Part shown: in pieces, positions 23,868 through 32,205 of the stretch
How positions within the stretch are numbered: the stretch's first letter is position 1
Layout: each line of letters opens with the position of its first letter
Assembly (NCBI RefSeq): GCF_900114705.1
Contig: NZ_FOTW01000006.1
Span: forward strand, 364,046 to 428,045
DNA: 64,000 bases
Reading direction: 5' to 3'
DNA from: Rugamonas rubra
GTDB lineage: Bacteria > Pseudomonadota > Gammaproteobacteria > Burkholderiales > Burkholderiaceae_D
Position numbers and translations under genes: made by a program
Notes under the pieces: model-generated
Told to the model about the DNA's origin: nothing
The model's database searches: none
What the model saw: only the letters and a program-made list of their open reading frames with translations

Positions 23868-26800
23868 TTATTCCGGATCGGGAATGTCGTCTTCCGGGTC
23901 GGGAATGACCGCCTCGAACAGGGCGGCCAGTTCGGCCATGTCGCCGGCGGCCTTCCACTGGTCCACGCGCGGCACCCACAACATGTTCCACACCTTGGTG
24001 GCGGCGTCGATCTCGCCGTGGACGATGCGCTGGCCGATCTCCTCCAGCGAGTACGGGCCGTGCTGCACCTTGTTGAGGAACACCTTGTAGCTGGCCGGCC
24101 GCTTGGTTACCGGCAGATGGTACTGCATCGCCTGGGCGGCCTGCTCCACCGCCGCCTTGTGCAGCGACGGCCCCGGCGGCTGGGCGGCGCCGAACACGCC
24201 GGCCGCCTGCGTCTCGCTGACCAGGTACTCGGGCTTGAGCACGCGCTTGTCCGCGCTCTGCTGCACCTCCCAGCTGTAGGCGTCGCTGGCCGAGTCGGCC
24301 ACCTGCTCGCTCCACTGCGCCAACAGCCCCGTCGCCGTTTCGACGGCCTGCGCCGACACCGCCGGGTTCAAGCCCTGGGCGCGGCGCAGCCAGGCGTCGT
24401 ACAGGCGCTTGGCGGTGATGTTGGGCAGCGACGGCGATGGCAGCTCGGCGCCGGTCTCGTCGACGTCGAGCTTGGGCTGGTAGACCTTCAGCTGGTAATG
24501 GCGCATCAGCGCCGCCAACAGCAGCAGCTGGCTGGCACCGGCGCGGGCCAGGCGTTGCTGCACCGCCGCCACCACCTGCTCGCGGTAGTAGGCCGGCAGG
24601 CCGTTGGAGCGGATGGCGAACTCGTTGCCGATCTGGAGCCACTCGCCGGAGCCGGCCTCCACCTCGAACAAATATTGGCCGCGCGGCTGGAAGCTGGCCT
24701 CGCGGTCGGACAGGTCGGGCTTGCGCTTGACCACGCCCAGCGCGATCGCCTGCAGGAACCACTCGTAGTCGTCGGCCAGGCGGTTCAACTCGTCCATCGA
24801 CGGCGCGATCGGATGGCGGAAGCGGGTCGAGTCGAAATGCAAATGGGTCGGGATCTTCGGGTTCTCGATCTGGTAGGAGGTGCGCCAGGTCGGCAGGCCG
24901 CGCAGCACCGTCATCGGGAAGCCGGACAGCTCGATGTAGCAGACCGCCTTGCCGACGATGCCGGTGTTGACGATGCTGACCAGGTCGCCGTGGAAGAAGC
25001 CGGTCGGCACGGCGGCCTTGATCTCGGCCTCCATCTTGCGCCAGGCGTTGGCGTCGCCGACGCCGATGAAGCATTTGAACTGGTCGGCCTTGGGCGTGAA
25101 CTCGGCCGAGAAGCGCGCGTTCACCCACGGCATGGCGCTCTTGATCCACTCGTTGAAGGTGCGCTGGCGCTCCGGCGCCGACATCGCCGCCAGGCGCTCC
25201 AGCAGCGGATCGACGGGTTCGCCGTCGACCGCCTGCTCGCGGCTCAGCTGCGTCTGCGCGCGGCGGAACAGCTTGAGCAGCAGCGAGGCGCGCAGGCGCT
25301 CGTCGCCCAGCTGCGGGAACAGCCGCGCCGAGCCGCCGAATTCGAGCAGCACTTCCTCGCTCCAGCTGCTGATGTCGCCGGTCAGCTTGACCGGCTCGGG
25401 CAGCGTGTCGCTGGCCAGCTTCATGTAGGTGGCGTGTTCGTGCTGGGCGTCGGCGCGCAGCTGCTCGATGCGCTGGTCGACCGCGCCCAGCATCGCCTCG
25501 ACGCAGCGGCGGCCATCCTGGAACTCGCCGGCGATGCCGCTCCACACGGGCTGCCCCTGCTCGTCGACCGAGGTGGCGTCGCCCAGCCAGGTGGACATGG
25601 CGCGCAGCACCTCCATCGCCTGGCCCGCGGCCACGGCCAGCAGGTGGAAGCGCAGGTAGTCGGCGATGTCGCGCTTGAGGTGGCTCATCACCTCGCGCGC
25701 CTGGGCGTCGCGGCCGAACATTTTGCCGGCCGCCTGCGACAGGTTGTTGAGCGACTCCTCGACCTGGCGGGTGCGCAGCGCGTCGCGCATGTCGCGGTAG
25801 CGCTTGCCGTTGCGCTCGGCGCAGGCCAGGTCGCGCTGGGCCACGCGCGACTTGATCTGTTCGAGCAGCGACAGGACGAACTCCAGGCCGCCCTGCTTGC
25901 GGTCGTCCAGCAGCGCGTACAGCTGCTCGCGGCAGCGCCCCTTCAGGCGCAGCAGCAGCTCGGCGGTGTGGCGCTTGATGCGGTCCTCGCTGGTCTCGGC
26001 GGTGGCGCCGGCCTCGCGGATGGCGTCGCGCTCGAGCTGCGGCAGCAGCTCGGCGACCTTCTCGCGCCAGACGTTGAGTTCGTAGGCGCCCATGATGCGG
26101 TCGATCTCCAGCTGCACCTTGCTCTCGACGCGTTCGAGCAGCGAGCGCTCGTCCTTGTCCATCAACAGGCGGTCGGTGAGCGCGTATTCCTGGAAGGGCG
26201 TGACGTCGACCGTGCCTTTTTTGAAGTCGGGGAAGGTGTCGAAGGGGTGCTCGGCCATCGCCATCTGCTCGCGCATGAAGATGTCGCGCTCCTGGTCGCC
26301 GGCGCGGCGGGCCGGCGCGCCGTCGCTGCCGACGATGCCGAAGAAGGCCTTGACCATCAAGGCGGCCAGCTCGTAGGCGCGGATGTCCTCGCGCAGGCTT
26401 TGCTGGGTGTCCAGCACGGCCTGGCCGAAGGCCGAGTAGACCTTCGAGTAGGACAAGCGCATGTCGCCGAAGCGCTGCTCCGGCACGCGCGGATTGAACG
26501 GCCCCAGCTTGTGCTGCTGCTGGTTGACCGCCACCGAGCGCTTGCGGTTGGCGAAGTCGGCCGAGGCGAAGTCCTCGAACAGCGAGTCGGCCACCATCTG
26601 GTAGACGTCCTTGACGTCCTGCGTCGCCTTGTTGGCCAGGTTGGCGGTGTCGACGAAGTAGACGTCGTCGAAGGGCGCGCCCTTGCCGACCAGGCTGTCC
26701 GGCTCGGCCCAACGCACCTGCGCGTTCATGTCGCGCATCGCCGTCTCCAGCTCCATCATGGTGGCGTAGGCGTTGGCCTCGGTGCGCTCCTTGTTGGCCT

Positions 26801-27551
26801 TGGCGTAACCGGAGGGCATGAACATCACCAGGTCGACCTGGCTGTCGGACACCTCCTGGCGGGCGATGGCCTTGGCGATCCAGCCCAGGTCCATCAGGCT
26901 GCCGGCGCCGGTGCCGCCGGCGTTGGAGCCGATGACGACGATGCGGAACTTGGAGGTGTCCACCGTCAGGCCGAGGCGCTGGTAGTTCTCCTTGCGCTCG
27001 TTGCCGGCGTTGGAGCTCAGGAAGTTCAGCGCGCCCTTGATGCGGCCGCGCAGCTTGGGGTATTTGTCGAACAGGTAGAGGCGCGCCACGGCGCGGATCT
27101 GGCCGGCGCCCTTGGACGGGTCGATGCCGAGCGAGCGCAGCTTCTTCGGCCGCAGCGGCATCCACTGCTCGATCAGAGGGAAGCGCGCCAGGCTGTCGTC
27201 GGACTCGTGGTACTGCTGCAGGTCGATGTGCTCGACCAGGCGTTCCTCGTCGCTCAGCTTGACCAGCTCGTACCAGGGGTCGCTGCGCTGCGACTTGCCC
27301 TCGTCGATGACGGCGCCGCTGTCCAGATCGAAGTGGAGGAAGCGCGCCACCGGGAACTGGCCGATCGACTCGACGCGGGCCGGGTTGTGGCGGTTCCACA
27401 CCGCCGACAGGATGCGCCGGCGGATGCGCATCATCACTTCCATGCCGGTGCCGCCGGCGCCGATGAACAGGGTCGGCCGCAGGTCGACCTTCAGTTCGGC
27501 CTTCTTGTCGGCGCCGCCGAGGATGCTGCTGGAGCTGGGGAATTCTGCCAT
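23868..27551 (-). CDS. Tubulin-like GTPase (Tubulin_2/FtsZl-1 type) with C-terminal GYF-like domain
   Basis: This 1227-residue protein has an N-terminal Rossmann-like nucleotide-binding region with FIGAGGTGMEV (about 29-39). It also has the tubulin/FtsZ signature in the form SNAGGTGAGSLMD (about 209-221), matching GGGTGSG with one Gly-to-Ala at each end. That fits the large tubulin-like family (Pfam Tubulin_2; the FtsZl-1 family of Makarova and Koonin) and not true FtsZ. The long middle is helical and unassigned. The last ~65 residues (YKVFLNKVQHGPYSLEEIG to VPRVDQWKAAGDMAELAALF) look like a GYF_2 peptide-binding domain, followed by an acidic Pro-Asp-Glu tail. It has no membrane segment. Predicted role: polymerising GTPase for membrane remodelling. 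Confidence 0.85.
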   Translation of the reverse strand: MAEFPSSSSILGGADKKAELKVDLRPTLFIGAGGTGMEVMMRIRRRILSAVWNRHNPARVESIGQFPVARFLHFDLDSGAVIDEGKSQRSDPWYELVKLSDEERLVEHIDLQQYHESDDSLARFPLIEQWMPLRPKKLRSLGIDPSKGAGQIRAVARLYLFDKYPKLRGRIKGALNFLSSNAGNERKENYQRLGLTVDTSKFRIVVIGSNAGGTGAGSLMDLGWIAKAIARQEVSDSQVDLVMFMPSGYAKANKERTEANAYATMMELETAMRDMNAQVRWAEPDSLVGKGAPFDDVYFVDTANLANKATQDVKDVYQMVADSLFEDFASADFANRKRSVAVNQQQHKLGPFNPRVPEQRFGDMRLSYSKVYSAFGQAVLDTQQSLREDIRAYELAALMVKAFFGIVGSDGAPARRAGDQERDIFMREQMAMAEHPFDTFPDFKKGTVDVTPFQEYALTDRLLMDKDERSLLERVESKVQLEIDRIMGAYELNVWREKVAELLPQLERDAIREAGATAETSEDRIKRHTAELLLRLKGRCREQLYALLDDRKQGGLEFVLSLLEQIKSRVAQRDLACAERNGKRYRDMRDALRTRQVEESLNNLSQAAGKMFGRDAQAREVMSHLKRDIADYLRFHLLAVAAGQAMEVLRAMSTWLGDATSVDEQGQPVWSGIAGEFQDGRRCVEAMLGAVDQRIEQLRADAQHEHATYMKLASDTLPEPVKLTGDISSWSEEVLLEFGGSARLFPQLGDERLRASLLLKLFRRAQTQLSREQAVDGEPVDPLLERLAAMSAPERQRTFNEWIKSAMPWVNARFSAEFTPKADQFKCFIGVGDANAWRKMEAEIKAAVPTGFFHGDLVSIVNTGIVGKAVCYIELSGFPMTVLRGLPTWRTSYQIENPKIPTHLHFDSTRFRHPIAPSMDELNRLADDYEWFLQAIALGVVKRKPDLSDREASFQPRGQYLFEVEAGSGEWLQIGNEFAIRSNGLPAYYREQVVAAVQQRLARAGASQLLLLAALMRHYQLKVYQPKLDVDETGAELPSPSLPNITAKRLYDAWLRRAQGLNPAVSAQAVETATGLLAQWSEQVADSASDAYSWEVQQSADKRVLKPEYLVSETQAAGVFGAAQPPGPSLHKAAVEQAAQAMQYHLPVTKRPASYKVFLNKVQHGPYSLEEIGQRIVHGEIDAATKVWNMLWVPRVDQWKAAGDMAELAALFEAVIPDPEDDIPDPE

Positions 27552-27569
27552 GGCGTTCTCTCGAAAAGG

Positions 27570-28097
27570 TTAGCGGCGGCCGGTCAGCCAGGCGCCGACC
27601 AGGGCGGCCACGCCGAGCAGCAGCAGGGTGCCGGTGATGGCGCCGCTGAGGAATTTACTCGCGTTCATCACCGCCAGCACGACGGCGGCGCTGACGAAGC
27701 CGAGGCCGCAGAACAGCAGCCAGCCGGAGGTGTCGGCCGAGGACGGCGCCACGCGGCGGCGCACCAGGTGGTTGCTGAAGGCGTTGCGGGCAAAGAAGAA
27801 CACCAGCAGCAGCACCAAGAAGACGGCGCCGGCGATCAGCTGGTCGCGCGCCGAGGTGTCGGTGGCGGGCGCGCCCTGCACCGGCGCCACCTCGATGCCG
27901 TTGGCGTTGGTGCCGCTCGTGCCATTCGTGCCGGCGGCCGGCGACGGCGTGGTGATGTCGACCGGCTTGCCGGCCGCCGACGACGCGGCCGAAGCCGAGG
28001 CCGGCGCGCTGGCGCCAGGCACCTTGAAGCCGGGGTCGGTGTTGGCCTGCGCCAGAAGGATCGGTTGCTCCGTGCTGCCTTGCTGAGTGTTTTGCAT
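27570..28097 (-). CDS. Small three-helix membrane protein of tubulin operon
   Basis: This 175-residue protein has a disordered Ala/Ser/Thr/Pro/Gly-rich N-terminal half (about 1-85). Three membrane helices follow, at about 86-106 (AGAVFLVLLLVFFFARNAF), 125-145 (WLLFCGLGFVSAAVVLAVM) and 150-171, with a basic loop RRRVAP after the first. I know no family for it. It lies 18 bases from each neighbour inside the tubulin-like operon, so it is probably a membrane anchor or channel-like component. It could be missed by annotation because of its low complexity. Confidence 0.75.
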   Translation of the reverse strand: MQNTQQGSTEQPILLAQANTDPGFKVPGASAPASASAASSAAGKPVDITTPSPAAGTNGTSGTNANGIEVAPVQGAPATDTSARDQLIAGAVFLVLLLVFFFARNAFSNHLVRRRVAPSSADTSGWLLFCGLGFVSAAVVLAVMNASKFLSGAITGTLLLLGVAALVGAWLTGRR

Positions 28098-28115
28098 GTT
28101 CTTTTCCTGATGTGT

Positions 28116-29624
28116 TCAATGGCCCAGGCGCACCTGCGCGCCGTCGCGCAACTGCGTCAATGTGTGGCCGAATAGGGTCGTGCGCAACTCGGCCACCTTG
28201 TTGCCGGCCTTGTCGAAAATCGGTGTCTGCATGCCAGCCTTGCTGTGCATGGTGCGCGGCTCGCCCTCCACCGTCAGCGCCACCTTGCGCATGCGCGTCA
28301 GGCCCAGCACGGCGGCGGCCACGCCGGCCAGCAACGCCAGCATGGCGCCGCCCAGCGCCAGCAGCGGGCCGAGGCCGAAGTGGACGCGCACGTCCAGCGG
28401 CAGCACGGCGCGCGAACCCTGCACCTGGCGGGGCGGGGTGAAGATGTCGGGCAGCGGGTCGCCGGGGAACAGCGCCGCCATGCGCTGGCGGAAGGCCTGC
28501 GACAGTTCCAGTTTCTGCTCGCTGAGCTGTACCTCGATCTGGCCCGGCATCACGTACGCCGAGCCGGCCGACTTGAAGGCGGCCAGCGACCAGCTGCCCG
28601 GCAGCTGGGCCACCGGCAGCTGCATCTCGGACGCCAGCGGCTGGCCCTGGCCGGGCGCCAGCGCGCGCACGCTGTCGGTGCCCAGGCTGATCGGTTTGTC
28701 CTCGCCGGCCAGGCGCGAACGGGCCGCCAGCGTGGCGCTGCTGATCGTGTAGGGGTAGATGGTGTTCTCCAGCCGCCAGGCGATCTTGGCGCGCGGCGCG
28801 GTGGCGCCGGCGTCGATGTCGGCGCGCAGCGAGCCGTCCGGCGTCATCGAGAAGGCCACGCCGGGCGCGTTGTCCACCTTGACCGGGGCCAGGCGCACGG
28901 TGTCGCGGTCGAGCGGCTTGAGGCGCGCCGGCGGCTCGGTGACGACCCGTTGCAGCCGGCCCGAGCGCAGCAGCGCGTCGAGCTGGCGCGCGCCCTGCTC
29001 GTGGATGGCGAACACGTATACCATCAGGCCGTTGGCGCTGTAGCGGCCGGCGTGCACCGGCATCTTCAACGGGAAGGCCAGCGCGGTGCGGATCGCCGCG
29101 CCGTGGTGGATCAGCTGGTAGAACTCGCGGTTGCGCTGCGCCGTGGCCTGGTCGTTGTTCGGGCTGTTCTTGTTGTTGGTGAACAGCCAGACCAGGCCGG
29201 GCTGGCGCGCCAGGGCGGTGTCGATGGCGGCGCCGACGGCCTCGCCCAAGTCGGTGTCGGCCAGCGCGGCGCTGCCCGGCTTGTGCGCCGTCTGCAGCGC
29301 GGCCAGCGCCTGCGCCACCTGACGCCGGGGCGGCTCGGCCTCGACCTTGGCGGCCAGCAGCGCGCGCGGCGACGGCGCGCCGGGCAGGCTCTGGTTGAAG
29401 GCGGCCAGCACCAGCGCGTCGCCCGGCTGGGTGACGGCCAGCACCACCTCGGCCACCAGCGCCTTGTACTGCGAGGCCGGGTCGCTGTAGAACGGGTCCA
29501 TCCAACCGGAGTTCTGCACCAGGAAGACGTGCGCGGTCGGCGCCGGCGCGGCCGGCGCGGCGGACGCCAACGCCGCCAGAGCGACGGACAGCAGCAGGCC
29601 GGCGCCAGCGAAGGCCCGCGTCAC
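28116..29624 (-). CDS. Secreted vWA-like protein with degenerate metal site
   Basis: This 502-residue protein has an N-terminal signal or anchor helix (about 5-25, GAGLLLSVALAALASAAPAA) and a vWA-like fold (about 28-190), then a beta-rich region, one membrane helix (about 420-442) and a ~60-residue cytoplasmic tail. The first MIDAS loop should read DxSxS but reads VQNSGWM, and the later loop reads FTNN, so metal binding is doubtful. The GTG start overlaps the upstream stop (GTGA), giving translational coupling; the frame is open further upstream only inside the preceding gene. It would display a binding domain in the periplasm and contact the cytosolic tubulin through its tail (inference). 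Confidence 0.72.
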   Translation of the reverse strand: MTRAFAGAGLLLSVALAALASAAPAAPAPTAHVFLVQNSGWMDPFYSDPASQYKALVAEVVLAVTQPGDALVLAAFNQSLPGAPSPRALLAAKVEAEPPRRQVAQALAALQTAHKPGSAALADTDLGEAVGAAIDTALARQPGLVWLFTNNKNSPNNDQATAQRNREFYQLIHHGAAIRTALAFPLKMPVHAGRYSANGLMVYVFAIHEQGARQLDALLRSGRLQRVVTEPPARLKPLDRDTVRLAPVKVDNAPGVAFSMTPDGSLRADIDAGATAPRAKIAWRLENTIYPYTISSATLAARSRLAGEDKPISLGTDSVRALAPGQGQPLASEMQLPVAQLPGSWSLAAFKSAGSAYVMPGQIEVQLSEQKLELSQAFRQRMAALFPGDPLPDIFTPPRQVQGSRAVLPLDVRVHFGLGPLLALGGAMLALLAGVAAAVLGLTRMRKVALTVEGEPRTMHSKAGMQTPIFDKAGNKVAELRTTLFGHTLTQLRDGAQVRLGH

Positions 29625-31144
29625 GCCGGCGCCTTCAAATGCCAGCCGCGCATCTCGTTCCACTTCGGATGGTGCAACCACAGGCAGCCGTCGTAGACGA
29701 AGGGCACGCAGTCGCCCGGATGGCTCAGGCGCGCCACCTCGTCGAGGATGACGTTGCGCTGGCCGACCCATTCGATGAAGGTGCGCGGCAGCACGTCGCC
29801 GTCGAGCGCCGCCTCGGCCGTGCCGGGGTAGTGCTCGATGCGCAGCACCAGCCCGCAGGGTTGGCTGCGCGTGCTGCTGACGTTCTCCAGCAGCGGCAGC
29901 ACCAGCGCCTCACCCTTGGTCTGGTCCTCGACGTGCTCGGGCTCCCAGGGCTCGTCCTTGACCTGGTGGCCACGGCGGAACAGCAGCGTGCCGAAGCCGA
30001 GGCGGGCACCGCCGATGCGCTCGATCTGCCCGCCGGCGCGGCCCAGTTCGAGGAAGCAGTAGCTGTGGCCGTCGTGGCCGATCAGCCACAGCAGGCCGTG
30101 GCGGCTCTTCACCGGGCCGCCGAACTGCAGGCGCGGCTGCCAGCCCTGCGGCCAGGCCAGCCACTGCGGATCGGTGCCGGGCAGCCAGACCAGGTGGCCC
30201 TCGGCGTGCAGCCAGATCAGTTTGCCGTCGTAGCTGAAGGGGCGCGACCAGCCGGCCAGCGGCGCGGCGCCGCCGGCGCAGTCCTGTAGCTCCGGATCGG
30301 CGCCGTCCGGCAGCGCGCTCCACAGCTGCACGCCGGCCGGCCCCTCGAGCAGGCAGGCGATCTGCCGGCCCACCGCGCCGGGCGCCGCGACCAGGGTGGC
30401 GGCGTACAGCAGCTCGGTGCTATAACTCTCGTTGAACGGGTTGATGCGCAGGCGCAGCAGGCCCTGCGCCGACGGCACCACGGCGACGTCGCCCCGCCGC
30501 GCCGGCGCGGCGGCGCTCGACGACAGCGGCAGCCAGGCGTAGTCGGAGCGGATGAAGGACAGGTCGGCGGCGTCCCGCTGCGGCGCCAGCACCAGCCAGC
30601 GCGCCGCCAGCGGGTCCCAGTACTGCAGCACGTTGCGGCTGTAGGCCAGCGCCAGCAGGCGCGGCGCGGCGAAGCCGAAATGGGCGGCGGCGAACACGCA
30701 CAGCGCGTTCGGCGGCGTCGGCAGCTTGCGCTCGGCCTGGCCGACGGCCGGCTCGGCCGGCCGCGCCTCCAGGCTGGCGGCCAGCGGCAACGCGCTGATC
30801 GGCAGGCCGTGCGGCACATGGCGCGGCAGCGGAGAGTCGGCGGCCGCCAGCGCCTTGCTGCTGGCGCCCCACCAGGCCGGCTGGCGCGCGCCGGCGCCCG
30901 CCGGCGCGGCCGGGCGCAAGGCCTGGCCGCACTGCGGGCAGAAGGCGAAGCCCTCGGGGTAGACGGCGGCGTGGGCGCAGGCCGCCGGCAGCGCGGCGCC
31001 GAGCAGCTGCGCCAGATCGGCCAGGCGGCCGGGCGCCTGCGCGCTCGAGTCGAGCGGCCCCAGGTCCCTGCTGTCGGCCAGTTCAAACTGGCCGTCCTGC
31101 CGTTCCAGCCAGACGCTGTCCGCCGTTTCCCATCGATATGCCAT
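29621..31144 (-). CDS. Zinc-ribbon, Trp-rich beta protein heading the tubulin operon
   Basis: This 507-residue cytoplasmic protein starts MAYRWETADSVWLERQDGQF and has a zinc-knuckle-like segment (CAH, then FAFCPQCG) at about residues 55-75. This parallels the AFCPYCG ribbon of the last protein of the operon. The remainder is beta-rich with repeated W/L-G blocks (GKLIWLHAEGHLVWLPG, HGLLWLIGHDGHSYCFLEL, VYDGCLWLHHPKWNEMRGW), suggesting a propeller-like or repeat fold, but no family is recognised. The ATG has only a weak ribosome site; the frame stays open 40 codons upstream without a better start. It is the first gene of the five-gene unit. A TATTAT on the minus strand near 31250 is a weak -10 candidate. 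Confidence 0.72.
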   Translation of the reverse strand: MAYRWETADSVWLERQDGQFELADSRDLGPLDSSAQAPGRLADLAQLLGAALPAACAHAAVYPEGFAFCPQCGQALRPAAPAGAGARQPAWWGASSKALAAADSPLPRHVPHGLPISALPLAASLEARPAEPAVGQAERKLPTPPNALCVFAAAHFGFAAPRLLALAYSRNVLQYWDPLAARWLVLAPQRDAADLSFIRSDYAWLPLSSSAAAPARRGDVAVVPSAQGLLRLRINPFNESYSTELLYAATLVAAPGAVGRQIACLLEGPAGVQLWSALPDGADPELQDCAGGAAPLAGWSRPFSYDGKLIWLHAEGHLVWLPGTDPQWLAWPQGWQPRLQFGGPVKSRHGLLWLIGHDGHSYCFLELGRAGGQIERIGGARLGFGTLLFRRGHQVKDEPWEPEHVEDQTKGEALVLPLLENVSSTRSQPCGLVLRIEHYPGTAEAALDGDVLPRTFIEWVGQRNVILDEVARLSHPGDCVPFVYDGCLWLHHPKWNEMRGWHLKAPA

Positions 31145-31364
31145 GTCGCTACTCAATCCGGAGCCACTCCGTTGTCGGATGATTACAAAGTTTTCGTGCC
31201 GGCACTGTCGCTGCGCACGGGGGCCGGCGGCAGTTGCCCATCGAATAATAGCGCAAGTGGCCAAGGGGACGGGACAAAAAAGCGGGCTTCTTTGCGATCC
31301 GGCGCGACGCCGGCTTTGCCCCCGGCTGCGGCGTGGCGGCCGGGTGCGAAGGCGTGGGTGCTGA

Positions 31365-31976
31365 CTAGCGTTGCACGAGCAGCAGCTTGATCCCCAGGCC
31401 GATGAAGGCGGCGGCGAAACCGCGCCGCAACCAGGTCAGAATGGGGGCGCGCGACAGCACGTGCTCGCGCACGCGCGCCGCGAAGACGCCGTAGCCGGCG
31501 AAGACGACCAAGGTCATCGCCATGAAGACGGCCGACAGCTCCAGCATGAGTTCGGTGGGCCGCGCCGCGCCGTCGGGCACGAATTGCGGCAGGAAGGCGA
31601 GGAAGAATATCGACAGCTTGGGGTTGAGCATGTTCACCCAGATCGCCTGCCACACCACCGCGCCGGCGGAGCGCGCCGGGCCGTCCGCCTCGATGCTCAA
31701 GGGGCCGTGCGCCTTGAGCGTGCTCCAGGCCAGGTAGAGCAGGTAGACCGCGCCGGCGTACTTGATCGCCGCGAAGGCGGTGTGGTTGCTGTGCAGGAGC
31801 ACGGCCAGCCCGGTGATCGCCGCCAGCATGTGCGGCAGGATGCCGAGCGTGCAGCCGACGGCCGCGTACAGGGCCGCGCGCGCGCCGGACGACAGACCGG
31901 TGGCCACGGTGAGCAGCACGCCGGCGCCGGGCGAGGCGACGACGACGAGCGAGGTGAGCAGGAACTCGAGGGTCAT
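31365..31976 (-). CDS. LysE/RhtB-family amino acid exporter
   Basis: This 203-residue inner-membrane protein has the LysE layout of about six helices. It begins MTLEFLLTSLVVVASPGAG, the family's conserved Pro-Gly start, and has NMLNPKLSIFFLAFLPQFV, the conserved NPK motif of the middle helix. It would export amino acids or related metabolites by proton exchange. The ATG overlaps the stop (ATGA) of a possible 47-codon gene upstream. The AraC regulator on the same strand upstream is the natural candidate for its control; LysE-type exporters are often paired with such regulators. Confidence 0.92.
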   Translation of the reverse strand: MTLEFLLTSLVVVASPGAGVLLTVATGLSSGARAALYAAVGCTLGILPHMLAAITGLAVLLHSNHTAFAAIKYAGAVYLLYLAWSTLKAHGPLSIEADGPARSAGAVVWQAIWVNMLNPKLSIFFLAFLPQFVPDGAARPTELMLELSAVFMAMTLVVFAGYGVFAARVREHVLSRAPILTWLRRGFAAAFIGLGIKLLLVQR

Positions 31977-32116
31977 CGGGCCGGCCCTCCGGCGGTCTTG
32001 CCGGCGCGCGGCGGTTGCGCCGTGCCGGGCTGGCCGCCGGCGCGGCCGGCGGCGCTGCGCACGCTGTCGCTGGGGGCGATGCGGATGCTGGCGCTGTGGG
32101 TGTTGGGGGATCTCAA
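31973..32116 (-). CDS. Candidate 47-residue leader or small protein coupled to LysE gene
   Basis: A TTG is preceded by a perfect AAGGAG five bases upstream. It opens a frame beginning LRSPNTHSASIRIAPSDSVR that continues as a basic, Gly/Ala/Pro-rich peptide and stops in an ATGA overlap with the LysE exporter start. I recognise no family. The strong ribosome site and exact coupling argue for translation, either as a small protein or as a leader that controls exporter translation. It may equally be chance in GC-rich DNA, so confidence is limited. Confidence 0.4.
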   Translation of the reverse strand: MRSPNTHSASIRIAPSDSVRSAAGRAGGQPGTAQPPRAGKTAGGPAR

Positions 32117-32205
32117 GGTGGCTCCTTCGGTTGGGGGGATGAGCCCCCATCCTCGCCGCCCGGGATGCCGCCGTCTTGAATGAAATTGCAGGCCGGCGCC
32201 TCAGG

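Noticed and set aside
23031..28175. 1714-codon plus-strand open frame across the tubulin operon
   Set aside because: It is antisense to three coupled genes with recognisable features; its composition (Val/Leu/Gly/His/Arg) is typical of the mirror frame of GC-rich genes.
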